NCBI RefSeq assembly: GCF_032854445.1
Contig: NC_088295.1
Span: 85,046,644-85,110,643 of the forward strand
From: Liolophura sinensis
Taxonomy: Eukaryota; Mollusca; Polyplacophora; Chitonida; Chitonidae
Reading direction: 5' to 3'
Length of the DNA: 64,000 nt
The position numbers were made by a program, and so were the translations under genes. This document shows positions 39,580 through 57,347 of this stretch, in pieces. The notes under the pieces were generated by a model that was given only the letters and a program-made list of their open reading frames with translations, ran no database searches and had not been told where the DNA came from. Every line of letters begins with the position of its first letter. Within the stretch, counting starts at the first letter, position 1.

Positions 39580-40260
39580 TGTAATGCTTCCGCCCTGTGG
39601 TTTACGGACGATGAAGGGTTAAGACGAGGTGGTCCGTATGCTGTGAGGAAGACAATAGTCTCTATCCACGGAGTACGGCTGGAAGAGGAATGGCGACAAT
39701 CATTGTCGAGGCCCCTTCAACTCTGGGATTTGTTCCTTTGAGGGGAGATGGCGCTGTGTCAATGTTGATATAAGCGGCTCTATCCCATTAGGCGGAGAGT
39801 CAATTTAATCAGGGGCTGTGAATCATAAAAAGGCTATGTAAGAGCTAATTATTCGCAATAGTCCGGCTGATTTGGCTGTTAGCGGTCAGACAAACTTGAC
39901 CTCCGTTCGCCAGGGATGGCGGCGTGGTCTAATCAGATCCGCGCACAGAATGCGGCATGATCTTCTGCTCCAAGTCGTTTAGATTTCTCTAGTTCAGGAA
40001 ACCTGGCAGCCAAATGGCCCGTTTTCAGTTTGTCACACGCTACAAACACTTCAGCACGGTCTTAATTAAACCGAACAGTACAGGGATTAAACACCTTTGA
40101 CGAGTCTCACCCTTAAACGCTCTGAACAGTAATTTTCGGCAAATAGTCACATTTTATTGGTGGGGATATTCACACCCTATACCCAGCAGACGATCGGTCA
40201 CGTGCATGCTGACTGTCAAGTAACGATTGGACGTGCCTGTGCATATGCTAATTAATTCTA
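39580..40260. promoter_or_regulatory. Candidate conserved non-coding block, ATTA-rich
   Basis: SINE-free with repeated homeodomain-type cores (gagctaattattcgcaatag, gtcttaattaaaccgaac, atatgctaattaattc). It lies about 4-5 kb beyond the 3' end of Mnx and about 19 kb past ro. Confidence 0.3.
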
Positions 40261-40559
40261 AATCTTATAGTTGACGCTTCGATCTCGAATAACTAAGAGT
40301 TCACATGTTACGTGAAACAGCTCACTTCTCATGATAATCAAATGTTCTTTTTTAAAAGATATATTTTTATGAACATTGTTTCTTTTTTGTATTCGTATCA
40401 TTACTTCTTCTGACAATTTTCGTAAAGTGAAATAGGAGAAAAGGGAAGAAAAAAGCAAGGTTTGAGATATTCTGAAAATGATTTTGCGATGAAAAGTGCC
40501 ATTCCTATTTATCGCTAAGAAATTGGTCGATAGAACTGGAACTGACAAGGGAAATCGTA

Positions 40560-41000
40560 CACTGCGTTAATACAGTTGCGCTTTTTTCTCTGATGACATG
40601 GCCGGGCTTCGCAGCTGGGCGCCGGCCATTTCATCAACCAATGTCAACACAGTTAATCACTACACGCGGACCCCACTTCCATTTACTCAATGAAAAGGGG
40701 ACTCAATTTGTTAATTTAATTTCCATTTTGCTGCCATTATTGTAAACTTCAGCCAGTTCCTCTCGACCGCAGTCACCTCCATTTGTGCAAAGTGGTGCAA
40801 TGATGGTTGTGGAAGGGATCGTTACTTAGTTGTTGGTCGCTAGTTTGCTGTCATCAACATAAGTGCCATGAGGATAAGCGGATCTTTTAAGTGAGCAGCA
40901 GTCAGCATAAATATACAACACGTGCTAGGTTTGTGAATGGATAGACAACTCGGGAAGAGCTCTTAAATTCCGATATCAACTGCCTGCCATCTTGTGAAGT
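40560..41000. promoter_or_regulatory. Candidate conserved non-coding block
   Basis: Continues the low-repeat character, with 'gttaatttaatttccatttt', 'gctgccattattg' and a less AT-rich composition. No coding frame is supported. Confidence 0.25.
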
Positions 41001-41365
41001 ATTTATCTCCCCGCTTTCACAATAATGTGATGTGATTTAACAAAATCCCAGAAGCCATGCACACATTTACTACTACAGGCTCCGAGAAAACATTTTGAAG
41101 GTATATAGCAAAGCGTGAGTGTATATATCGACTATAAATATTAAATAAAATTCCGAAGAAATGTTGAAAACATATGGCTGGAGTCCATGTTGGATCGATC
41201 AGCATCTTCGATATATGATCATAGGTGAAATATGTCGGAAAAATCCATGATATAGAAAAATCTGTCAGAGTAATCACTGGATATATGCGACTAATATACC
41301 AAACAAATTCAACCACAAAATTGACAAATAGTTTCTATACTTTTTAATCCCCCCCCCCTCCGGGC

Positions 41366-41445
41366 TGTGGGGGGATGCTGGCCGCCATCGTGTAAATGAA
41401 ACATTCTTGAGTATATCGCGTAAAGCACAAATGAAATAAATAAAT
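41366..41445 (+). mobile_element. SINE family A 3' fragment
   Basis: 'gatgctggccgccatcgtgt' then 'attcttgagtatatcgcgta' and an AAATAAAT tail. Confidence 0.75.
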
Positions 41446-41639
41446 ACTTCGTAATTTTATCATCGTAGGGATATAACAGACATCCCTTGAAGCCTAAATG
41501 CAATCTCTGTACGAAACAGAAGGTAACTATGACATAAATGCTAAGGGACAATTCGATGAGGAAAAAATTCGAAAGGTGAATAAAACACATACCTCTACAA
41601 TGTCTCAGTTAAATTTATAAAGTTGAGTGAGTTGTGGTT

Positions 41640-41915
41640 GGGTACGATTATGAGATGCTTATCGTTCATTCACAGGACTCACCAGATGTGGGTTCAATTC
41701 CGGCTCTGGGCAGGAATTCCCTATAAATGGATTCCCTAGCTCTCACTGTTTGTGGTGACTTTGTGTCGACGACGATACAGTGACCGTTTGTGCACTCTGT
41801 AACATTCGCCGAAGACCATTTGTCTTCGATACGTATACGTCAACTGTTAATTAAGTGTAAAATTCTTGAGTATGATGTTAAACCGTTAAAAAGCAAATAA
41901 ATAAAGAAATAAAAT
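41640..41915 (+). mobile_element. SINE with shared tail, different body
   Basis: B-box-like 'gggttcaattccggctctgg', then a body unlike family A, ending 'attcttgagtatgatgttaa' and an AAATAAATAAAG tail. Confidence 0.65.
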
Positions 41916-42639
41916 CCACAAACATCCAAGAAGTGCAATGACAGGTGTATCACAATTCCAGTTTTCATGGCCAGAAACTAAACTTAACCTGTTTCGAGCA
42001 TAGCTGAAAATCGCTTCATGACAATGGCCTGAGGTACACCGGGAACTCTGCACACACAATCGATTATAAAGAATGGTATTCCCTTATGGTAATGAACAGT
42101 ATATGGTTGATAGCCTCATGTTCAACATATATAAAACTTATGACTTTTATACACAATCACCTGGAGTATAACATATCCGAGATTTTGTTGAGTCTTTAAA
42201 TGGAAGAGTCCATGACTAGTTCAATCACGCTGCGTTGTTTCGACATTTTGTCTTAATTCACTTTTGTATTTATACATGCTCGTCACCTGTTATATATATA
42301 CACGTATATATACAGGGGAAATGTTTGCCTATGCTTGACCAGTGGCAAAAATAGAACGGATTAAGAAAACTTCAGAAATGGAAAGTTTCCATCGATGGCT
42401 AACTTTAGGTGTAATGTACAGTCTTCACTTGCTACATTTTGTAGTAGTCTTAAAAAAAGAAGACGAAGGCACATTCGCCTTTCAGCGCCGAGTTAGATAC
42501 GTGGTCAAATTTTACCCGCTCAGCCATGGTACAGGCGGAAGCAATTCCCTAAGCCCAATAGATCAAGTGGATTAATCTTGCTTCCTTCTTAACTGGGAAG
42601 TCGACATTTCATCACAAAATGCTAACAGTTGCAATGATC

Positions 42640-43310
42640 AGCAAGGAATTAAAATTGTATTTGGCAACCCCCGGGTCCCGCTTTTTCCCTAATTTAATTT
42701 TCTATTCAGCGACTATCACTTGGATTGCTATTCTATTAATGCGTCGTTGAGAGACGATTTGTATACGTGGCGGTTAACGCCCGAAACTGAGCCAGACGCC
42801 CAGCATTGAATGAGATTAGCATTTGAATGGATAAGGACGCCGGGGGAGACTAGTGATGATCGGGATGGGAATTGGGTATGAGCAAGATAGAAATTAAACG
42901 TAAGGGAGATGAAGAGTTGGTCACTAGAGATTAAGGGCAGCAGAACGACACGAGGCTCTCTATGGACCCTCTGGACGAGACTGGATGAAAGACACCTCGG
43001 GTGAACCGTATAAACCCTTAATCAAACCTCCTAAAACGTTCGGATCATGCCTAATTATAGGCCAAGCATGGCTGAACTGGTAACTTATAGCCACCTTTCA
43101 ATGACACTACCTCCAGGCGCGACTCGGATGGAGTCCAGCCAAAGGACCCTCTTTTCTTTGGTATAAAATATTCGGCCAATTTGTGCCTTTTCTTCTCGTT
43201 ATGTGTCCCTTGATTGACCAATTAGCGCTAATCAATCGAGCACCGACCCAGTAGCTCGGCCGTTTACCGTCAGCCATCTGTACCACTGAGTTAATTAATT
43301 TTTACAACCG
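42640..43310. promoter_or_regulatory. Candidate conserved non-coding block, ATTA-rich
   Basis: SINE-free block with 'cctaatttaattttctattc', 'tgcctaattataggccaagc', 'gaccaattagcgctaatcaa' and 'gagttaattaattttt'. It is about 1.2-1.8 kb past the 3' end of Mnx. Composition and motif density suggest cis-regulatory DNA; not proven. Confidence 0.3.
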
Positions 43311-44472
43311 CACCAATGCTGACTACAGTCATCTGAGTCTACCAATAAGTGACAAGTATCTGGCAAATTTCTGTCGTATTAGGGAGGATTGTTGTTTTCA
43401 AAACTACATCTCATTCTTCGTGCCTTTTTGTTTGCAAGTGCAAATACTTTCGAACAATAATAGTTGTAAACCTTAATTGGTTAGTTTTAACCCTTGTCTC
43501 GGACATTATTGCAAAGAACATTAACAGAACTTAAATCTTAAAATGGGGATTTAAAGTTTGTTTATCCACCCTCCTGTTTTTACTTTAACGGTCACTGCCC
43601 ATCGCAGCTATTATATAGATAGATAAATAGATGTAATGACGTTGGAGCGTTTAATCAAATTTACCAGGAATATCTCTAATTGATTAAACATGCTCTCATG
43701 AATATAACTTATCAACCGCTTCTATAAATTTATGTCAGAAAAAAGTGCTATTAAGATTTCAATTTCATTATAATTTTCAACCACGATATTCCATATACGT
43801 AAAGTCACATGCAGGGTACAGTCTTGGAGGCATATCAAATACAGTTATGTAACTTTTTATATTTGAAAAACAAATTTTGTCAGTTTTTTACTGTGGTTTT
43901 TTACTCATTTACTTGGCTTCTAACTCATGCCTATTTATGATCATTTGAAGGTAGTAGACTTGAATGGATATAAGGATTGTTGTCTGCATGTATGTATACT
44001 ATGGCTGATGGTTAGCTTAAAGGTGTGACTTAAAACACCATAGCATTAAGACTTGGGGTAACGTGTGGAATTGTCATTGACCACATTTTTTAGTACTGGG
44101 TGTTTTTTGCACGGTAATAATGAATCAATTCAATTACATTCTCTCTATGTTCTTGCAAAGTTTTAATCTCAACATTTCAGTCACAGATGACACTAAGAAT
44201 TTTTCTACACTTTTATACTCTATATATACAATGTGGTAGAAATGTACACAATCCAGTTACATGGGCTAACCTGTTAATAATGTCACAAAGCACTGTTTAT
44301 GCAAATTAAGATTAGTGAAATATCGTTTTCAGTTATTATTGTCTTTCCAGAGGCTTCCGGAAGTTCATAATAAGAAATGTCCATCGACATTCAAGTCATA
44401 CTGCTCCTGTCAGAATAAATAATAGTAAATGTTTTTTCAGCAACCTAAAGTCAGCAGGGGCCGCTGACAACA

Positions 44473-50384
<5,912 letters not shown>

Positions 50385-50500
50385 GTTTCTTTATAACCTC
50401 TTAAATTAAACACACAGTTTTGCTTTACACTTATGAGACTATGATATAACTTGACATAGACAGTGCACTCTGCACAGCCTATATAGGTGACACCCGGCTG
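50385..50500 (-). promoter_or_regulatory. Mnx 5' UTR and possible core promoter
   Basis: A palindromic TATA-like CCTATATAGG lies at 50478-50487, about 95 bp before the Mnx ATG on the minus strand. It could be the TATA element, leaving a 5' UTR of roughly 60-70 bp. No other core element was placed. Confidence 0.3.
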
Positions 50501-51839
50501 AACTTCTGATAGTAAAGCAGTGTTTCTCACCGGACGTGTTAACCTCAACACTACAGACTACTGTCCCCACCCCACGGAGGGTGCCAGATTTTAACCAGGC
50601 AGACGGTCATTCGCTAATCCTGCCTGCACATCGGACGGTTGGCGTTCTGAAGAAATCAAGAAAACAACACGTTTTTAGATCTTTACCCCATCAGTACCCT
50701 TTTACTACGGGGTGAGGAACGCATGCGCAAGAGCAGGGCCCATTCGCCTCTGTGGTTGGCTGAGGGAGAACAAATATTAGCGACTACTGCACGAGACAAA
50801 TGTAAACACTTCACTTCTGGCACGTTTTTCGGTTCTGTATCCATCGCGTAAAATAAGGCCCTAACTTGTAATGTTGTGTGAAAGTACTTATGGACAGACG
50901 TGGGCCCGGTAGAATACGTGTCCCTCACACTTGAACTGGACACATTCTCTCCGACATTTTCTCTCCACATCCTATTATCTAACAGGCAGACGTACCCGCC
51001 AGCTAACAAACACTTCGATGGCGCATTTCCTCACATTACACCCAAAATAGAAAAAAATATTTTGCACATTTAGAGTTAAAATTGCTTAAGTTCTTTCTAA
51101 AATTAAAATCAAATCATTTCCTCTATTATAATAATTTGCGCAAATTGCTTGATTGTGTAGAATCAAGATGAAATGAATGTTAAGTAATAACCAAAGAAAA
51201 AGGCATATTATGTTTTTTTGTACATTTGCTATTCAAGATACGTCGTATTTACGTCGAACACATGTAACTTAATAACGGAAATTTAATTGTCATAAGGCTA
51301 TATAAGGTTAAAGTAAGAGCTAAAATTTCAGAAATTATAATACTAAATGTTGAAATTTTCAAATCGAATTCATGTCCATGCGCGGACTCGTTTTGTGCAT
51401 AAAAGAACAATGAACAAATGGTCACTTTTAATCAAGTATATTTTAGCATGTTTTAAAGTGATATTTATTTGTATTTTTATCGTAAGTTCAGCTCCTGACC
51501 ATGGATTAAATCTGTATGCTTACTGAGGCAAAGGAAAGAAGTCGAAGAAGTGGTTTAATCTCTGAAAGCAAATAAAACGCTGCACAAATCTCACTGAAAG
51601 TTTCCCTATCATAAGCGAAAAGGTTGGTGAATTAGGGTATATTTGGATTTTTTTAGGGCGTAAGTTGACCAAAAATTGTCAAAATAAAACAAGGAAACAA
51701 GAATTTGACAAGAAAAATAACAACCACTTTTTTTTACTATTTGGACATGCATGTCTGAAAAGTCTAACAATGGCTGCCTGGTAACCATCTTATCCTGTAA
51801 CCTCTCTCTTGCGTTTATCATGCGATTCTATAGCAGAAG
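50501..51839. other. Mnx upstream region, no gene recognised
   Basis: The first ~500 bp are less AT-rich and may be promoter-proximal. The rest is AT-rich. The open frame at 50683-51009 on the minus strand matches nothing known to me. Confidence 0.45.
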
Positions 51840-52540
51840 ACATTTTTTACGGAAATGATCTTTGACCTTGCTGATGGTATAGATCACTTTGATTGGTCCT
51901 GTGGTATGCATACATAATTAGTGATCAATTAGCTTTTAATAAAGGACTAATCGGTTTCAATTAAGACGGGCAAGTGGTGGACAGATGTGATATGTTTTCC
52001 TCATCGCCATTTCTGAGAGGTTGTCATGGCGACGGCGAAAATGAAAACTTGAACTTGTCAACTTTTCGCATAATAACGACATATCAAGAGATGAAAACAA
52101 ACGTCTTCTAATCTAGAGTCCAACCGGATTTCTTTTTGGAAATATATTGGCAAAAGATTGGGAATAAAAGTTGTTATTTAATTAGTGTGTGGCGCGAGTC
52201 TCAATAGCTGGTCGACAGAGACGCAGGCTATAAATTTTAATTCTATGGTGGAAGGGAGATTAAATTGCGAAAGTGACATAATTAATAAAAGTGGCAAACA
52301 AATAATGTCCTCAGTGGAAATTAACTGCTTGGAAGCACACCCAGAGGCTGTCGGCTGGTTTACGGTTTACAGCGGGTCGTATTTCAACGTTGCCAAGAAG
52401 TTTAAATTGATGAATTCTTAGTAGATAGAGCTATGTTGACAAGGCCTGATTATTTCACACGTTCTTGTGTGGCTAGGATATCTTATTTTAATCAGGAGGA
52501 GATTTATGAGGGACCAGCTAAAGCGGCTGGTAACCCCGTC
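51840..52540. promoter_or_regulatory. Candidate conserved non-coding block upstream of Mnx, ATTA-rich
   Basis: 1.5-2.2 kb upstream of the Mnx ATG. It is rich in homeodomain-type motifs (cataattagtgatcaattag, ggactaatcggtttcaatta, tatttaattagtgtg) and a 'tttaataaagga' element. SINE-free. Enhancer role inferred. Confidence 0.35.
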
Positions 52541-53247
52541 AGGTATACCACAAGTTATACCATAGGACACAATACCTCGACCTGAGACAGTTTCCGGATC
52601 TATTTAGAAATTTAGCAGACTAACTTAGACTAAATTGTGTGATCTTTGACATGATCACCAACACCACATCATATTTTAAGTAATAACAGTAATGCATACC
52701 TTTAAGAATCAAAAATATTTCATGATGTAGAAATTTGTGTAGCCGTATTTTACGTGAAATGTTTAATTAAACCATGTATGGGAGCTTGCAATAAGATTTC
52801 AAATGTAATTTACCTATAAGCCGCAAGAACAAATAGGTGTAAAAGGCATCGATACTCATGCAGCACCTTTAGTTAAAGCTCATTTAAAATTTCTGATATG
52901 AAGGCATACGAATGAAACCTGGCTTTTAATACGTTTATGAGACGCAGACTATTTTTCTAGGTGTTTACCGTTAGTATCTACCTACTTTTTATTTATCATG
53001 GAAATTGGGAATCCTTTAGTTTATTTATTTATTTCTTTGACTTTTTAATAGATTTACTTGTACCTTAAATTCAGCTCTCTGTAAAGCTGTCATCTGAATG
53101 ACTTGTGTGACGAACAATGCTGAAAAGATACAATTCATGGTTGCTTTTATTGCCTGTATGGTTTACATCTTTCCATTGTCATAATAATTATTTGAGTGCC
53201 TTTTTCTGTTATGTATATATAGTTGTACACATTGTTTAAAAAAAAAA

Positions 53248-53390
53248 CCTGGGAAGGTCTGTTAGCAACCTGCGCATGGTGCCCTGTTTCCACCCATCAT
53301 AATGCTGGTCGCCGTCGTATAAGTGAGATATTCTTGAGTACGGTGTAAAACACCAATAAAATAAATAAATAAATGAATAAATAAAAAGGA
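53248..53390 (+). mobile_element. SINE family A 3' half
   Basis: 'gcaacctgcgcatggtgccc', 'cataatgctggtcgccgtcg' and 'attcttgagtacggtgtaaa', ending in (AAAT)n. Confidence 0.85.
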
Positions 53391-53524
53391 CATTTTGTCA
53401 GCAAAATTTGCAGCATAGTGTGTATCTGTTGAATATATCAAAACCTGTTTGGCTTAAAAAGGTGTGAAACGTTTACTGCAGTAATGTTCTTGAAACTCTC
53501 TGAAACTTCCTTAAGTTTTCTTGT

Positions 53525-53775
53525 ATGATATTTGTATGGCTGGTTTGTTTACAGATGGATTGTTTATGAATGAATTGTTTATGGATGGTTTGTTTACAGA
53601 TGGGTTGTTTATGAATGAATTGTTTATGGATGGTTTGTTTACAAATGGGTTGTTTATAAATGAATTGTTTATGGATGGTTTGTTTACAAATGGGTTGTTT
53701 ATGAATGAACTGTTTATGGATGGGTTCTTTATGGATGAATTGTTCATAAATGGGTCGTTTATGGATGGGTTTACG
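53525..53775. repeat. 15-bp-based minisatellite
   Basis: Units of about 15 bp (tgtttatggatggtt / tgtttacaaatgggt / tgtttatgaatgaat) grouped into 45-bp higher-order repeats. Both strands stay open for about 250 bp because the unit is a multiple of 3 without stops. No gene context supports translation. Confidence 0.9.
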
Positions 53776-54779
53776 AATATCACATGAGTTTGCATATTCG
53801 CTGGTGGAGAGAGAGAGCGACTGTTGGGGCTCAAACTATACACTTCCGTGGCCGTTGTATTGTGAGATCGAATCTAGAGACCGTTGGTTCAGCTATATAG
53901 CGATAACGACTTTTTTATGTCAGGTACACTTGTCGAAGTATGCATGATATTCGGATTATCTGCTGGTGTTTCATCGTCTATGCGGTGATGACGGTAGACA
54001 TTGCATGCGAAACATTCTAAACACATAGTATAAAATCACTATACATAGCAGCTACCTTAAGTGTCTCAAACATGAAGACAAAAAATCGGGTACGATTGTT
54101 TTTTTATATACACAAAATTAGCTTCATAAATTCAGTGACGTAAAGTAAGACATAAACCAATCCGGAAATTAAACATTAACATTCAGGATATGCAGCATAT
54201 CTAGCTGCGTTGTTTTATCATAATCCCGTGGGCAACTAATTCTGGATGTTTGTAATATGTGACATTTGACCAGCCTATCCCACTGAAGGCCGTGTTTGAA
54301 AATCGTGCATTGGTTTATTTACCTGATTTATTATGGAGACAAAGAAAGATCACTTGATACACGAACTTTATTAATTGAGAGCGTTATTTTCCGGTCAGTT
54401 CGTTGGGTGTTTTCCTGAGTGTATATCCGGGGGATGTCCGGCCAGGCACGTCCCTGGGTGATTACCTGCTTCGTCCATTTGATCCATGAGCGTTGAGTAT
54501 TATCTAATGCCCGTCTTGTAACTTTGATTGATATACGAGACAACATATTAATCACTTAACAACGTGTTGCGTAAACTTGACCAGATGTACTCAGATGGTA
54601 AAAATCTCTGTTTAAGCTGTCTTTATATATGTCTTATTTTGTGATTTGTAAGACTAGGACGCTGTCGAATCTGTTATTTTGCCATGATGTTATGTTAATT
54701 AAGGACAATTGAATTGATTAAGATTTGACGATATCACAGGCTTTAGTCTACTGCATTGTGCGAACAACGCTCACCTGTT
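53776..54779. other. Non-coding, no gene recognised
   Basis: A weak tRNA-like motif lies near 53860. Nothing else recognised. Confidence 0.45.
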
Positions 54780-55900
54780 CTTGATTGTGTTACCTTTGAG
54801 GTGTGGTAGGGGCGGAGCTCCCCCATATTACGGCAGGCTGGTCATCTCCCACGCATACTGGCACGTTGTGGGCAATGACCCGCGTAAGGCGTCGCCAGAA
54901 CAAAAAGTTCTACATTATGATATCCGTCTTTCGTTTGAATTACACGACGGGGATACTTTAGAGTCTGTGGGTAAATCTTGCCGTTTTGCATTCGCCTGGT
55001 TATTTTACCGCTTTCCGCATGAGTTCCAGAGGAGTGACTGCTCATTTGAAAAGGCGCCCACCTTGCATATTTATCCAGTGGAAAGCTAAGGCGTTGAGAG
55101 GCTGTGAGTGAATGGCAATGAATTAATGGGCGGGAGGATTTCTTGGCCCAGTGCGTGTCTCATTATCACCACTAGACACTGGCTGCTTGGCCGTCAGTTA
55201 GCCAGGAACGTGAACTGATCGAGTCTTTAAGCTCTCCTGAGACGTGCCTTAATTGCTAGTAGAGAAAATTAGCTCTTCTATGGCGCAGCGCGATCTGATC
55301 AGTTATTGGTGTATGCAGCTCGCTTGATCCAGCACTTAGTCCGCTAGTTTAATGTGAGTAGAGCAAGCAGCTCCTCGGCACCGCCTCATCGCACGGCCCG
55401 TCTCTATGTAATCATTCTAAAAGCTAGCTATGATCGGCTATCAGGAGTGAGAGACAGACGATTAACTGGCCCCGGATTTCGTGTTTTTCATTAAGAAACA
55501 CAGACTACTCCAACTTAATGTAATTAAGTGACTTGGAGGGCGCGCAGGAATAAACACAATTTACTCCACAATGGACACTGGGTCCGTTTCATTTTTCCCT
55601 GAATACGTGATGGACAGACGCTGGTAGGCTTTCCAATGCATCCGCCGAGGCTAATTCACGCTAGCCTAGCCACAATTTTACCGTCAATTACACATTTCAT
55701 CAGCGAGCCATCGTTTTTCAGAACACTATTAATCAGTTCTGGCCGCGTCCGTCTTCTCCAGGGATTCCTCCGGCAGTATGATGTGAGCCTTACTTCACAG
55801 CCATCCTTCTCATATACCTCTATAAGTACTCGCCTCTTTACTATTCTTTTCCATCTCCGCTCACAGGCCAGAACATGGCATTAGTTATTCACACTCGTCA
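54780..55900. promoter_or_regulatory. Candidate conserved non-coding block between the two Mnx genes
   Basis: About 1.1 kb of SINE-free, less AT-rich sequence with 'cttaatgtaattaagtgact', 'gccttaattgctagtagaga', 'gacgattaactggcccc' and a Hox/Pbx-like 'tatgatcggctatcagg'. An open frame of 102 codons (54781-55089) shows no family match or splice context. Regulatory role inferred. Confidence 0.3.
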
Positions 55901-56089
55901 AAGACAAACTCTACCTTGCGACTTCTTTGCGGCCATTTATATTTCCACTGTATCGGTGCCTCTATGAGAAGATATATCATTTCTTAACGTGTTAGCAAAA
56001 CTCAATAAATCTGCTAGGTATAGACATAGACACAGAAAGTTAGATATTACTTACTCAAATACTGGAAAACATATGGCCCAGTGGAACTT

Positions 56090-56320
56090 GCCTTTCAATC
56101 ACTAAAGGACGCATTGCAAGTGAGTTCAAACCCGGTCTTGGGCAGCGTATGTGGATTTAGGCGCACTCATTGTTCGTTGGGCCTTGGTGTGCATCACACG
56201 TGAGACAGTTCGTCACTCGATGGTTTACACCGGTCAGTCAAGTGCCTTTGAAGTGTCACAAAACTGACCACCATCATGTAAGTAAAAAAATATTGAGTAT
56301 GCAGGGTTTTAAACTGCGAT
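56090..56320 (+). mobile_element. SINE with shared tail, degenerate
   Basis: B-box-like 'gtgagttcaaacccggtctt', a body resembling that of 41640-41915, then 'atattgagtatgcagggttt'. Confidence 0.55.
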
Positions 56321-57086
56321 CAAACAGACCGATGGATTAATATGTTTAATGTAACCATTGTGCGCAAATCCTCTGCAAATTGAGGACGTGATCTAACTAT
56401 TATACGAGTAAACTTTGGAAGACCCACCTCACAACCGTGTAAAGTCAAGAAAGGATCTGAAGCACGAAGATCGTCAGGTATATTATCAGTAAACCATGCT
56501 AGCATTCAGCTGGAAGAAAAAATCAACGTATGTTGCCAGTCTGTCTGACAAGAGTCTTCATGCATAAAGCCAAGCATGCATTCTTTTTTTTTTTCTTTGG
56601 GTATTTTTTTCTTTTTTTGCATGCTGGTGTAACACTGTTATGAACATATTAAGCAGCAAGTCGGTCAAAAATAGATGTAACACTCATCTCAGACACATCA
56701 CTATAATAAAAACGGTCGACCAGAACACGAGAGAAAAAGTGGTATATTTTAAAGTTGACCTATGTCGGAATTAAACCTGTGCCTCGTACATGCTTACATG
56801 GTGAGTTCGTGATTTTAGACAGATCCAGCTTATGTCTGAAAGTGTCTCTGTCGAAAGCTTTGTGTCTTTTATATGGTTAAACACGCCTGTAACTTGAAAT
56901 CCAATGCATTGTCGTGAAGCAGGTACGACTTTTCGATATTCGAGCCAATAATTAAAGTTTGTCTTTGATAATTGGGTATCAGTTCGACATCTGACTGAGA
57001 TGTTGCCTCTGATAGTCGGAATATCACAACCTTAAAATGGTCTGATTGGAATCGATCTTTGGTAAGTTAATTATAGTAAATCTGAA

Positions 57087-57347
57087 TTATTGGCGTATCC
57101 CCACGACCCAATACCCCAGATCAGCCGTAAAGCTGACCACCACGAACTGCTGGACTATAATCTCCGGGATGGCCATATGAGGAATGTATACTCCAAAGTA
57201 CTGTAACGTGTCATACAGATAGTGCTCTTGGAATTCTGTCCACTGCTTCACATCATACACGCTCATGCAAGGCCAAACTGAAAACATTGCCCATCTATTT
57301 ATACCGATTCGTGACGCGTATATACATACACAAAAAGACGAATACAT
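57087..57347 (-). other. Exon-like open frame, unidentified
   Basis: A minus-strand frame with non-repetitive, protein-like content (VYDVKQWTEFQEHYLYDTLQ, then YFGVYIPHMAIPEIIVQQF and a hydrophobic VVVSFTADLGYWVVG) and a possible acceptor (ttttcag) near its start. I recognise no family and see no partner exon. It could be an isolated exon, a pseudogene fragment or chance. Confidence 0.25.

Noticed and set aside
41017-41316. 99-codon minus-strand frame with hydrophobic, aromatic content
   Set aside because: AT-rich sequence translated into Ile/Tyr/Phe; no motif, family or splice sites.
53511-53843. 110-codon frame with repeated SINNSFINNPFVNKP
   Set aside because: Minisatellite artefact, open on both strands, with no gene signals.
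54781-55089. 102-codon plus-strand frame (HYDIRLSFELHDGDTLESVG)
   Set aside because: No family recognised and no splice or promoter context. It sits in a block that looks regulatory rather than coding, so it is not called as a gene.
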